Shown in pieces: positions 15,645 through 23,203 of a DNA stretch of 30,745 bases. The stretch spans positions 1-30,745 of IMG/VR virus record IMGVR_UViG_3300048554_000021, one strand, 5' to 3'. The number at the start of each line of letters is the position of its first letter. The first letter of the stretch is position 1. The DNA comes from a virus. The notes below the pieces were generated by a model, which was not told the DNA's origin, made no database searches, and worked only from the letters and a program-made list of their open reading frames with translations. Position numbers and translations under genes: made by a program.

Positions 15645-16547
15645 CTATATATCCCAATCTGGGTTGGTGGGAATCCAAGTATGTCGGCATCTATATCCAC
15701 CTCGAACTATAAAAGGGTCTCCAGTAGATTTACCTGCCCAACCTTGGTTATTCCAAATATCCCGAATTTCTTGCTCGGTTAATACTCTATTTAGCATAGT
15801 CTGGCAAAAAGGTCTACTATCCCTAACTAGTGTACCAGTATACCTATAATGCTCTAATCCTGCCTCTTTAGCCTTAGATACTGTAAATTGTCCATGAAAC
15901 TGCATAACTGAGTCATGAGCTATTTGGCTTGCATATCTTCTTAGGTTATTCCCTGCTCTATCTGAAGCATATTGTGTATGTAGTTTACTTATAGCTTCAT
16001 CAACTTGGGTTTTTTTAGCATTATCAAATTTATTCTCGTTAATAAAATCAACTAATTCATTTATCTCACGAGTATTAGATTGTTGATAAACACCATTAAT
16101 ATGCTGTCTAATATTCTTAACCATATCTTCAAAGGGTCTACCTGCTATTGTGCTTTGGTAAACTTCATCATTTATAACTTTTAAAAACCTTTCAGCTATA
16201 TCTTCAAAGCCACTAAATGCTTGTGTTTTAAGTGCATTAATTGTAGCTAGGTCAACCTCTGTTAAAGATTTAAATTTATTAGGGATTGGCATCTCACCAA
16301 AGGTATCAAGAACAACTTTAGCTATTTTATTATATTCTTCATTAATAATTAAATCAGCTTCATTTAAAAATGTAGTTTCAATTAAGTTTCTTATTCTAGG
16401 CTGTAACTGGATAGCTAATCTTTGGGATACAAGCTGACCTTTAGTGGCTCTGGTAACTTCTTTAATAACATCTTCTTCTAAACGATATAAAACATTGATT
16501 ATTCGTTCTTCATGTTGGTCAGCTAGTTTATCTAATATTCTTGACAT
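15645..16547 (-). CDS. Minor head protein (Mu gpF / SPP1 gp7-like)
   Basis: 300 residues. The N-terminal 200 are helical (ERIINVLYRLEEDVIKEVTR...). The C-terminus has the Mu gpF-like signature: HYRYTGTLVRDSRPFCQTML, RVLTEQEIRDIWN, GWAGKSTGDPFIVRGGYRCR, HTWIP. The Cys and His of SRPFC and YRCRH suggest a bound metal. The helical region YASQIAHDSVMQFHGQ precedes it. These proteins sit inside or at the portal vertex and help ejection. It lies two genes after the portal group and before the scaffold, as expected. Confidence 0.88.
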   Translation of the reverse strand: MSRILDKLADQHEERIINVLYRLEEDVIKEVTRATKGQLVSQRLAIQLQPRIRNLIETTFLNEADLIINEEYNKIAKVVLDTFGEMPIPNKFKSLTEVDLATINALKTQAFSGFEDIAERFLKVINDEVYQSTIAGRPFEDMVKNIRQHINGVYQQSNTREINELVDFINENKFDNAKKTQVDEAISKLHTQYASDRAGNNLRRYASQIAHDSVMQFHGQFTVSKAKEAGLEHYRYTGTLVRDSRPFCQTMLNRVLTEQEIRDIWNNQGWAGKSTGDPFIVRGGYRCRHTWIPTNPDWDI

Positions 16548-16550
16548 TTA

Positions 16551-16838
16551 TCATAATGGAAAGTCCTTTTTCCATGCCCTTATAGACCAATATGCAGGAC
16601 TTAATGTTTTTTGCCCTTTTACTTCTTTTAAAACACCACCCATACGAGCTAGAAAAGATTTTTGCCTTGCAGGTATATTCTTTTTAATAGACATACCTCT
16701 AGCACCAAAAGTAACCTTTTTAACATTACCAGTAGATTTGTTTTTAACATATACACCAAACTTTTTCCGCTTAGATTCAGCAGTAGATAGCCTAAAAGGT
16801 TTATTTAATTTAACTTCTCTGCCTCTATACTTCGCCAT
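16551..16838 (-). CDS. Small basic head-module protein
   Basis: 95 residues, basic: KYRGREVKLNKPFRLSTAES, KKFGVYVKNKSTGNVKKVTF, GARGMSIKKNIPARQKSFLA and a terminal SPAYWSIRAWKKD. I recall the order KYRG..V.LNKP, KKF.V(Y/F)VKN, KKV.FG...M, R..SF.AR and YWS as a domain common in marine phage head regions and also fused to some prohead proteins, without a demonstrated role. It starts within the overlapping zinc-ribbon gene (GATGGCG). Function unknown; a capsid-associated or DNA-binding role is possible. Confidence 0.7.
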   Translation of the reverse strand: MAKYRGREVKLNKPFRLSTAESKRKKFGVYVKNKSTGNVKKVTFGARGMSIKKNIPARQKSFLARMGGVLKEVKGQKTLSPAYWSIRAWKKDFPL

Positions 16839-16962
16839 CTTCTTTCCTGTCGTCTAATCTTTCGTTAATAATTAAACCGCAAACAACACACTTAAAAACA
16901 TCTTTAAGGTCAGTTTCTTGGGCATGAGATTTACATTTAGGGCATAATTTAAAATCATTCAT
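16825..16962 (-). CDS. 45-residue zinc-ribbon protein
   Basis: ATG at 16962, TAG at 16825. LCPKCKS near residues 6-12 and KCVVCGLIINE near 24-34 supply two CxxC pairs about 14 residues apart, a minimal zinc ribbon. The start overlaps the preceding gene by 8 bases and the end overlaps the next by 14, so it is squeezed between two head genes. It may bind nucleic acid or a protein partner. Confidence 0.7.
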   Translation of the reverse strand: MNDFKLCPKCKSHAQETDLKDVFKCVVCGLIINERLDDRKEDGEV

Positions 16963-17662
16963 TTTTATCTTGCAGAATTAGCTCAAACCCTGCGGAAATA
17001 GCAGAAGTTGCACTAGCTTTGCCCTGTAACTCAATGTCTGTTTTTTCTTCTATCTTTACTGGCACAATATAATTTTTTTCTATAAATCCGCCTCTAGTTG
17101 TAACAAATGCTTTTGTATTCCAAACATTACCACTAGATATTTCTTTTGTTATAAACCTTATTTCATTTTCTAAATCTTTAGAGCTTCCCACGTCTATCTG
17201 CATAAGATAAGCAACGTAGTTTCTAGGAACTGTATAAACACACATAAGGGTCTGACCATACCCTGCTTGTATCTTGGCTACAGTAGTAGATGAAACTGTT
17301 ATAGTTATATCTCCAACATTAGCATCACCAGTATTGGCAGTCTTCATAAAAACCCTAAACACCCTGCTAAATGTTGTGCTTCCTGCACTACCACCTATTG
17401 TTAATGTCTCTGTAGCCAAATCATAATTTTCATCTAAACCTTGTATTTCAACTGTGCCTGTATTGTCATCAGTATCACTTGAAGTAGCTGTGGCTGTTCC
17501 TGCTGAAGCATAGGTATAAACGTTATTGCCATCCCAGATAGTTTCAAAACTTGAACCTACAGCAGTATTTAAACCAAACTTATGTATACCACTAAATCTA
17601 TTTACAAGACCTTGCTGTAGCCCTAGACCAAAAGGTGCATTATTTAAACTTGCAAAAGTCAT
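16955..17662 (-). CDS. Beta-rich structural protein of the head module
   Basis: 235 residues rich in Thr, Ser, Gly and Val. SLNNAPFGLGLQQGLVNRFS, then a beta-rich core: GTVEIQGLDENYDLATETL, TTFSRVFRVFMKTANTGDA, KIQAGYGQTLMCVYTVPRNY, and ISSGNVWNTKAFVTTRGGF. The pattern (Q.G.., VPRNYVAYL, W...AFVTTRGGF) is one I remember from structural proteins of marine podo- and myoviruses. A decoration, head fibre or neck protein is likely. The gene overlaps its upstream neighbour by 4 bases. Confidence 0.65.
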   Translation of the reverse strand: MTFASLNNAPFGLGLQQGLVNRFSGIHKFGLNTAVGSSFETIWDGNNVYTYASAGTATATSSDTDDNTGTVEIQGLDENYDLATETLTIGGSAGSTTFSRVFRVFMKTANTGDANVGDITITVSSTTVAKIQAGYGQTLMCVYTVPRNYVAYLMQIDVGSSKDLENEIRFITKEISSGNVWNTKAFVTTRGGFIEKNYIVPVKIEEKTDIELQGKASATSAISAGFELILQDKNE

Positions 17663-17928
17663 TTCTTTTTCCTCTTTCTTTTACTAGCCCTTGAAATAAT
17701 ATCTTTATCAAATGTTCCAGACCTACCTTTGCTTATTAACTTATTTACTCTAGCCATAGCCCACGCTTGCATTGGTATTTTAGGTCTACTGCCACTTGAA
17801 AGAAAAGCACCTTGACCCCTGCGGAAAGATGCCTTTAAATCAGCTAAATTAAATAGTTTAGATTTCTTTGCTTTAGCTTTTAAAGTATTTAGAGTTGTTG
17901 CTGACAATGGTTTTCTTTTAACAGCCAC
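17659..17928 (-). CDS. 89-residue basic protein, head module (GTG start)
   Basis: GTG at 17928 shares a base with the TAG of the previous gene (TAGTG, 17926-17930). It is basic throughout: ends KDIISRASKRKRKKK and contains a conserved-looking segment RPKIPMQAWAMARVNKLIS (residues about 48-66). Similar small basic proteins with IPMQAW..ARV are frequent near portals of marine phages. The role is unknown; such proteins might bind DNA during packaging. Confidence 0.65.
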   Translation of the reverse strand: MAVKRKPLSATTLNTLKAKAKKSKLFNLADLKASFRRGQGAFLSSGSRPKIPMQAWAMARVNKLISKGRSGTFDKDIISRASKRKRKKK

Positions 17929-18104
17929 TAACCAGTTCTCCTCTTTAATAGTGCTAAAGGTATTCTTGCACCAGACTTATACAAAGAACTTACTTGCTTT
18001 ATAAGACTAGCTCTTTGATTTCTTTTAGCACCCTTTAACCCAGATAAATATTTCTTGGGTATCTTGGTTTTTTTATCTTTTGGTACTTTACGTTTCTTCG
18101 CCAA
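17928..18104 (-). CDS. 58-residue basic protein with TTG start
   Basis: The open frame begins at a TTG at 18104 (an in-frame TAG stands 15 bases upstream, and no ATG or GTG lies between). A purine-rich AGAGGG sits about 8 bases before TTG. The protein begins (M)AKKRKVPKDKKTKIPKKYLS and continues GLKGAKRNQRASLIKQVSSL with RIPLALLKRRTG. It overlaps the portal end by 17 bases. Its KKYLSGL...R..LI pattern resembles other small Lys-rich phage proteins of this position. Confidence 0.6.
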   Translation of the reverse strand: MAKKRKVPKDKKTKIPKKYLSGLKGAKRNQRASLIKQVSSLYKSGARIPLALLKRRTG

Positions 18105-19512
18105 CTGTTTGACCCTCTACTTCTGTGGTTTGAAATTGACCTCTAACTGTTCTAGTAGCATCTATTTCATCATTAATAGTTTTCATAGTATCATTATCAT
18201 CTATGACTGCTTCAGCTATCTGTTTATCTATTTCTTTGTTAAATGTTTCTGATTTTATACCACTAGCTTTAGCCATCTGTAAGTATTGGAGGTCATTAGC
18301 CCAATCTCTAATATCAAAAGTGTCTGGATAGTTTACTGAGCCATTCCATTGTTTATCTTGCCATTTAGCGAATAAATCCCAGATTTGTTCTTCTGCATTT
18401 TCTAAATAATCTGCTTTTTCTGATAACCTTGCATTTAATAATTGGAACTCAGTTTGTAAGGCAATTCCACTAGCTATCTGTGTACCTGTAGCCCTAACTG
18501 AACCCATGTGGGTTATTCTATCAATAGCATCAACCTTGCTTTGAATACATTTCATAATGCCCTCTAGGTTTTGTCCACTAGGCTGTATTATATAAGGCTT
18601 TAAAGATGAATCTAAGTCTTCTGGTATTTCTATAATAGCTCCTGCACCTGCACTAGCTTCAACATTAGGAGTTTTAACTAAACTAGGGTGGTTAGCTAAT
18701 CTAATTAATTGTTCTTTTTCTGAGTAATCATTATAAATAGATTGCTGTAAATAGGCTACATCAGCCAAATCACTTATACCTATAGGTCTTTTAGCACCTC
18801 TAAGATTATAAACATTAACAGCAGGGATAACCCCTATAGCATTAGGTACTTCCTCAATAAGTTTAGGTTCTTTGTCTGTGTATTCTTCTGTGTAGTCTTC
18901 AAATTCATATGTGAGTATACTTTCCTCAGTAAAAACCTTGATAATAGCTCTTTGAGAATTTACATCTTCTATGACAACCAATAAATCTAAATAAAACCTA
19001 CCACTTGCTGACCTTTTATAATTCCAATTAACAATATTCTCTGGTGTATATATTGAAACATAAGGTCTTATATCTTGTGCCAATTCTTCTGCTCTTGTCT
19101 TAGCATTAGACTGAGGTTTATCAATCACAACCCAACAATTACCATAAATACTAGCGTTCATCTGAACTTCTCGCATTACAGTATTAAAGTTTCTTCCGTC
19201 TAAATCAGCATCTTCTATAAATGAAGCTAGTTGTGGGTCACCATCTAAATCGCCATAATTTCTTGTAGGTGGTACTCTCCATAGGAAACTAGTGTAAATC
19301 TGCACAACATTCTTACAATGATTGTCTACTGGAGTATGTCTTATTCTTTGGTCATATTCTTCTGGTGTTTCTAATATGTATCTGTGAAGGTAATAGCCGT
19401 TTTTGTAATCATTACCGCCTAAATAACTGCGGATATAAAATTCCCAGTTAGATATATTTTGATGCCATAAATCGTGTTTATTGTGTAGAAATTCTTTGTC
19501 CATCAACTCCAC
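18088..19512 (-). CDS. Portal protein
   Basis: 474 residues. KHDLWHQNISNWEFYIRSYL, HTPVDNHCKNVVQIYTSFLW (conserved helix-and-loop of portals), GNCWVVIDKP, YVSIYTPENIVNWNY, VNVYNLRGAKRPIGISDLAD and a C-terminal DIRDWANDLQYLQMAKASGI define an SPP1/DUF4055-like portal, the dodecamer through which DNA passes. It starts inside the last bases of the terminase gene (10-base overlap) and ends overlapping a small basic gene. Its length is near the middle of the family range. Confidence 0.9.
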   Translation of the reverse strand: MELMDKEFLHNKHDLWHQNISNWEFYIRSYLGGNDYKNGYYLHRYILETPEEYDQRIRHTPVDNHCKNVVQIYTSFLWRVPPTRNYGDLDGDPQLASFIEDADLDGRNFNTVMREVQMNASIYGNCWVVIDKPQSNAKTRAEELAQDIRPYVSIYTPENIVNWNYKRSASGRFYLDLLVVIEDVNSQRAIIKVFTEESILTYEFEDYTEEYTDKEPKLIEEVPNAIGVIPAVNVYNLRGAKRPIGISDLADVAYLQQSIYNDYSEKEQLIRLANHPSLVKTPNVEASAGAGAIIEIPEDLDSSLKPYIIQPSGQNLEGIMKCIQSKVDAIDRITHMGSVRATGTQIASGIALQTEFQLLNARLSEKADYLENAEEQIWDLFAKWQDKQWNGSVNYPDTFDIRDWANDLQYLQMAKASGIKSETFNKEIDKQIAEAVIDDNDTMKTINDEIDATRTVRGQFQTTEVEGQTVGEET

Positions 19513-20720
19513 CTCTTAGGAGGGCTTGCAACAAAATTCCGTCTAAGTGGGAAATTTAACTCAACTAAATAACCAAGAGCATCATTCATGTGGTCGTATC
19601 CACTATCCTTATCTGGTATATGTGTTCCCTCTTTATATATCTGTCTTTCTATGCTTTTTATTACATTTTTGCAAGATTTTAGAATAAACAGATTATTTTT
19701 GCCATTTACATTTTTAAGTTTTGAATTAACAGAATTAATCCTATCCCTCACAAGAGGTGCTGTATTTCTACATTTTACATCAAATCCTGCATTTTTCAAT
19801 ATACTTATGTCAGTAAATCCTCCTGCGGAGGTTTTTCTTTGTCTAGCACTAGGGTCTGGGTATACAATTATCTTTTTATTTTGGTATCTGTTTCTGATTT
19901 CTTCACACATTTCTTGGGTATTTGAAGAATATATTTGTATTTCATCAACAACAATAATTATTTCTCTATCAATATAACAAACAACAGCAGTCATTGGGTC
20001 TACGTTAAAATCTAAACCAATATGTAAAACTGGGTATTCTCTATCAAACTTATCTATTATATTTTTTTGCCTATTAAAATTATAATATATCATACCAGAA
20101 TAATTTACAAAAGTAGCTTCATATTCCTGTTGGAATGTTCTTATATCTAAATCTTGTTTGGCTTGCTCAACTTCTTTATCACTTACTTGACCACCCTCTA
20201 AAGTGGTATATTTAAATGAAGCCCATTCTTCACTACTTTCGCCTTGTTTAAATAATTCATATGACCAATTACCAAAACCTCTAGGACTACCGCAAAACAA
20301 AGCATGACCACCTGTGTCTGATAATGTGGGTCTTAATACCTCATACCATGCTTCTTTATGTATATCTGCAAACTCATCTAAAACTATAAAATTTAAGCCA
20401 ACACCTCTAAGTGACTGTTCGTTATCCGCACCCCTTAAAGTAATTCTAGAGTTATTTTTTAAAGTTATAGTTAAATCACTATTATTAATGTTTTTGACCC
20501 ATCTATGGTCTATTAATCGCTCTTTAAGCTCATTCCAACATATTTGTTTAGCTTGCCTATAAGTTGGAGCAACATACCAAACTTTTTGATTGGATTTGCT
20601 TGCAAACTTAGCTAACTCATTTATTGCTAAATATGTTTTACCAAATCTTCTGCCTGTAATAAGAACCCTAAACCTAGATTCATCACTAATAACTTCTGAT
20701 TGTGGTTTGGTTAATGGCAT
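19503..20720 (-). CDS. terL: Terminase large subunit (ATPase and nuclease)
   Basis: 405 residues. ATPase: Walker A GRRFGKT at 23-29, Walker B NFIVLDE at 110-116, coupling motif CGSPRG at 143-148. Nuclease (RNase H-like): HIGLDFNVDP with D237, D289 of VYPDPSARQR, and GYDHMNDALGYL near the end. This is a compact, complete TerL of the siphovirus type. Its ATG overlaps the small-terminase stop (TAATG, 20718-20722). It drives DNA into the prohead and cuts concatemers. Whether packaging is cos or headful cannot be told; the apparent circularity favours headful with permuted ends, but a circular assembly could arise otherwise. Confidence 0.93.
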   Translation of the reverse strand: MPLTKPQSEVISDESRFRVLITGRRFGKTYLAINELAKFASKSNQKVWYVAPTYRQAKQICWNELKERLIDHRWVKNINNSDLTITLKNNSRITLRGADNEQSLRGVGLNFIVLDEFADIHKEAWYEVLRPTLSDTGGHALFCGSPRGFGNWSYELFKQGESSEEWASFKYTTLEGGQVSDKEVEQAKQDLDIRTFQQEYEATFVNYSGMIYYNFNRQKNIIDKFDREYPVLHIGLDFNVDPMTAVVCYIDREIIIVVDEIQIYSSNTQEMCEEIRNRYQNKKIIVYPDPSARQRKTSAGGFTDISILKNAGFDVKCRNTAPLVRDRINSVNSKLKNVNGKNNLFILKSCKNVIKSIERQIYKEGTHIPDKDSGYDHMNDALGYLVELNFPLRRNFVASPPKRWS

Positions 20721-21022
20721 TAGCTAGTCCAAGGCAATGGTACATCTAGCTCTGTTTCTTCTACTCTATCTTGTTGACCTAACATATTTTTTCCTAAGAA
20801 TATGAGCATACTTACGTTTCCGTTCTCACAAGCTTTCCATTGAAGCTGTCTCAATCTCATTTTTTGCTCTGCCCTGCCTTTTGTCAGAAATTCCGAATAA
20901 CTCTTTTCTAATAAATCTGCTGAACAGCCAAAAAAGTCTGCCATTTCTTTATTTGTACATCCTAATGTTGCTAACTTTTGTAATTGAATTGTATCTATTT
21001 GATATTTTTTTGGTCTTGCCAT
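20720..21022 (-). CDS. terS: Terminase small subunit
   Basis: 100 residues. An N-terminal DNA-binding helix-turn-helix (LQKLATLGCTNKEMADFFGC, then LEKSYSEFLTKG) is followed by an RQLQWKACENGNVSMLIFL oligomerisation helix, KNMLGQQD and a short acidic tail for contact with TerL (EETELDVPLPWTS). Layout and the GCTNKEMADFFG motif are typical of TerS. It immediately precedes terL. It selects packaging-start DNA. Confidence 0.88.
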   Translation of the reverse strand: MARPKKYQIDTIQLQKLATLGCTNKEMADFFGCSADLLEKSYSEFLTKGRAEQKMRLRQLQWKACENGNVSMLIFLGKNMLGQQDRVEETELDVPLPWTS

Positions 21023-21054
21023 AATCCTCTTTTTTCCTTTGAGTAAAAGTAATT

Positions 21055-21942
21055 TTAATTTTTTATGGTTTTAAGTTTTAATCCGTATTCATTAATACCC
21101 TTTTTTTTAATATAATCATCACGAAATATAAGTTTATTTTCTTTTTTAAATTTATTGTAATTTACATAATGATGATGTCTACCATATCGCCATACAAGTT
21201 TTGTAACATCTGGGTGCAATTTCATTTGCATATTAGATTTAGGGATTGTTCCCTCTTTTGCATAAAATTCGTCTGTATTGCCACCTTTTAATGTTTGAGT
21301 ATTAGCTTTTTCCTGTAAAAATACATTAAATTGAACTGTACACCACCCTTTTTTTAAAATTCTTAACGATAAATCTGTATCTTCATTATATCTACCCCTC
21401 CATCTATCTGGTAAAGGCAAATCATTTCTAATAAGGTTACATGAGTATATTCTGGTATTAACTGTAAATGGTGTATATTGATGCCCCCATTTATCTATAA
21501 CAAAAAATGTATAATTTGGTCCCGCCATTCCTATATTTTTATATCTTAATACAAAATCTTCCATAACTTTAAATGGTGTAGCATCTGTACATTTGACTTC
21601 AATGTTATTTTGCCATCTTCTAAAACATTTAATATTATCGTCCATAACCCAATGCCATTTGTAACCTCTATCTATAGAATGTTGCCAAATAAAATTTCTA
21701 GCGGGTCCAGGTCCTTTTGATTTTTTATCGCCTAAATCGTCGCAGGTATCGTAATCTTTCTGGTAGGTCTTATCTAATACAACTATTTTTTTCTTATCTA
21801 TAACCTTCGCATAGTCTGAGTATTCTTGTTCTTCTACAACAATGCTATATGAAACACCCATTTGTTCTAGTACTTTTGCTGTTAACCTTGAATCTGCTCT
21901 GCCTTTTGATGGAATATAAATTGGAAATTGATTACTTTTCAT
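21055..21942 (-). CDS. TET-associated-type glycosyltransferase (TAGT family)
   Basis: 295 residues. FPIYIPSKGRADSRL (6-20), SYSIVVEEQEYSDY (31-44), GPARNFIWQHSIDRGYKWH (79-97) and WVMDDNIKCFRRW with the sugar-nucleotide DDN at 101-103 are the hallmark order of TAGT glycosyltransferases, which in characterised phages transfer sugars to hydroxymethylated pyrimidines in DNA. Then RYNEDTDLSLRILKKGWCTV contains a second acidic cluster, and HHHYVNYNKF lies near the end. I see no TET/JBP dioxygenase or hydroxymethylating enzyme in the window, so the target is unclear. It overlaps the ParB-like gene by 11 bases and lies 32 bases before terS. Confidence 0.85.
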   Translation of the reverse strand: MKSNQFPIYIPSKGRADSRLTAKVLEQMGVSYSIVVEEQEYSDYAKVIDKKKIVVLDKTYQKDYDTCDDLGDKKSKGPGPARNFIWQHSIDRGYKWHWVMDDNIKCFRRWQNNIEVKCTDATPFKVMEDFVLRYKNIGMAGPNYTFFVIDKWGHQYTPFTVNTRIYSCNLIRNDLPLPDRWRGRYNEDTDLSLRILKKGWCTVQFNVFLQEKANTQTLKGGNTDEFYAKEGTIPKSNMQMKLHPDVTKLVWRYGRHHHYVNYNKFKKENKLIFRDDYIKKKGINEYGLKLKTIKN

Positions 21943-22552
21943 AATACTTATCTTTGATTACATTTTTTTCTATAAAAGGAAACCAAATATATTTTGTTTT
22001 TTCTGTATAATCTTGCTTAATTAATTGAAAGAATTTTTCAACAGCATCTTGGTTTACAAAGTTAACTGTTAAAGACCTAAATGGTGACTGGTCTGAATGT
22101 TCAAAACTAGGCATATCTTGCCAATGTTCTTCAGTATCAAGCCAATTCCTTGAATTATGGTCAGATTGAAATATTATTGTTTCTAATTCTTGCTCCTCAA
22201 AACCTAACTCATCTATATTAAAATTTATTTCTTTAAGAGCATCTATTTCAAGTTTTAATAAATCATAGTCCCAACCTGCATCTTCTGATATTCGATTATC
22301 TGCTATACGATATGCTTTTGCTTTTGCTTCAGATAAATCAGCCATCAAAACTGGAACTTTTTTTAGACCTAATTTTTGTGCTCCTAAAAGTCTAGTATGA
22401 CCAACAATAACAACCATATTTTTATCAACTACAATAGGTTGCTGAAAACCATATTCATTAATGGAACTTGCAACTTTATCAATATCTTGGTTTTTTCTTG
22501 GGTTATTATGATAAGGTATTAACTTATCTGTTTCTATTTCTTGAATATTCAT
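21932..22552 (-). CDS. ParB-like N-terminal domain protein
   Basis: 206 residues. KLIPYHNNPRKNQDIDKVAS, NEYGFQQPIVVD and IVGHTRLLGAQKLGLKKVPV (GHTRLLGA at 51-58) are the ParB/sulfiredoxin-fold N-terminal motifs that bind nucleotide (CTP in ParB). KAYRIADNRISE follows. The C-terminus (FRSLTVNFVNQDAVEKFFQL; YIWFPFIEKN) is a separate small domain I associate with phage ParB-like proteins. There is no ParB DNA-binding HTH or methyltransferase domain. It overlaps both neighbours, so it belongs to the glycosyltransferase operon. A role in DNA modification, partition-like binding or transcription is inferred, not shown. Confidence 0.85.
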   Translation of the reverse strand: MNIQEIETDKLIPYHNNPRKNQDIDKVASSINEYGFQQPIVVDKNMVVIVGHTRLLGAQKLGLKKVPVLMADLSEAKAKAYRIADNRISEDAGWDYDLLKLEIDALKEINFNIDELGFEEQELETIIFQSDHNSRNWLDTEEHWQDMPSFEHSDQSPFRSLTVNFVNQDAVEKFFQLIKQDYTEKTKYIWFPFIEKNVIKDKYYEK

Positions 22553-22808
22553 AAATTCCTCTGTAATTATAATTAGGATTTTCAGCAGTCACACCAGATG
22601 GCGTCGGTCTATAATCACTTGAACTATTTTGTGCCGTTTGATGAAAATCGGTATAAGGTTCATAATGCACTTTTCCTATCCTATCAAGTTCAGCAAGTTC
22701 TTCTGAAACATCTTCAAACCTTGCATTTTCTTCTTTGCTAAGTGCTTTTGTTTCTTTATGCAGTAACTTTAATTGTGTGTAATTGTCTCTTATTTTATTA
22801 TATTTCAT
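22524..22808 (-). CDS. 94-residue protein, unknown
   Basis: Helical N-terminus (KIRDNYTQLKLLHKETKALS; ENARFEDVSEELAELDRIGK) followed by a Ser/Pro/Tyr/Asn-rich, probably disordered tail (NSSSDYRPTPSGVTAENPNY) ending RNRNR. It overlaps the ParB-like gene by 29 bases and the upstream gene by 4 bases (ATGA, 22805-22808). No family recognised. Its coupling to the ParB-like/TAGT genes suggests shared timing. Confidence 0.6.
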   Translation of the reverse strand: MKYNKIRDNYTQLKLLHKETKALSKEENARFEDVSEELAELDRIGKVHYEPYTDFHQTAQNSSSDYRPTPSGVTAENPNYNYRGIYEYSRNRNR

Positions 22809-23020
22809 TTAGCCCTCGCTTGTTTAAGCATTTTAAAACAATCTTTTCTGTTAAAATTATACCTATTTATTAGGTATTTGTGTAACTTTTTTATATTTGT
22901 TTTTGCTCTAATGCAAAGTTTATAGCCATAATAAAATCTCTGTATATCCCTTTTGACATAAGCATCGCCAATACATTGAAATATAGTTGTTTTCCCTTTA
23001 ATTAAGCTCATAGTTGTCAT
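22805..23020 (-). CDS. 71-residue basic protein, unknown
   Basis: I start at the ATG at 23020 (MTTMSLIKGKTTIFQCIG) because GAGG lies 6 bases upstream; a longer frame from 23053 has a weaker start. The sequence DAYVKRDIQRFYYGYKLCIR and NIKKLHKYLINRYNFNRKDC is basic and aromatic, helical, and could bind nucleic acid. It overlaps both neighbours. No family recognised. Confidence 0.55.
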   Translation of the reverse strand: MTTMSLIKGKTTIFQCIGDAYVKRDIQRFYYGYKLCIRAKTNIKKLHKYLINRYNFNRKDCFKMLKQARAK

Positions 23021-23201
23021 TTTTAACCTCACTTTTAGGATACATTTCATCATGTAAATCTTGTCTAATTAGCTCTAAATCATAAATAGCATCATTTAAA
23101 CAATCCATTTGAATAGTATCTGGCATTTTAAAATAATCTTTTGTGAATATCGTCTCTGCTTCACAAGTTTCAGAATTATAAACTATTTCTATAATTTTCA
23201 T
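22998..23201 (-). CDS. 67-residue acidic protein, unknown
   Basis: KIIEIVYNSETCEAETIFTK is a beta-hairpin-like start; DCLNDAIYDLELIRQDLHDE is an acidic helix; the tail KSEVKNDNYELN is polar. The gene begins 2 bases after the replication initiator stop, downstream of a GGGGATAAAC ribosome site, and overlaps the next gene by 23 bases. Small acidic phage proteins of this kind often inhibit host factors, but no specific motif is visible here. Confidence 0.55.
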   Translation of the reverse strand: MKIIEIVYNSETCEAETIFTKDYFKMPDTIQMDCLNDAIYDLELIRQDLHDEMYPKSEVKNDNYELN

Positions 23202-23203
23202 GT

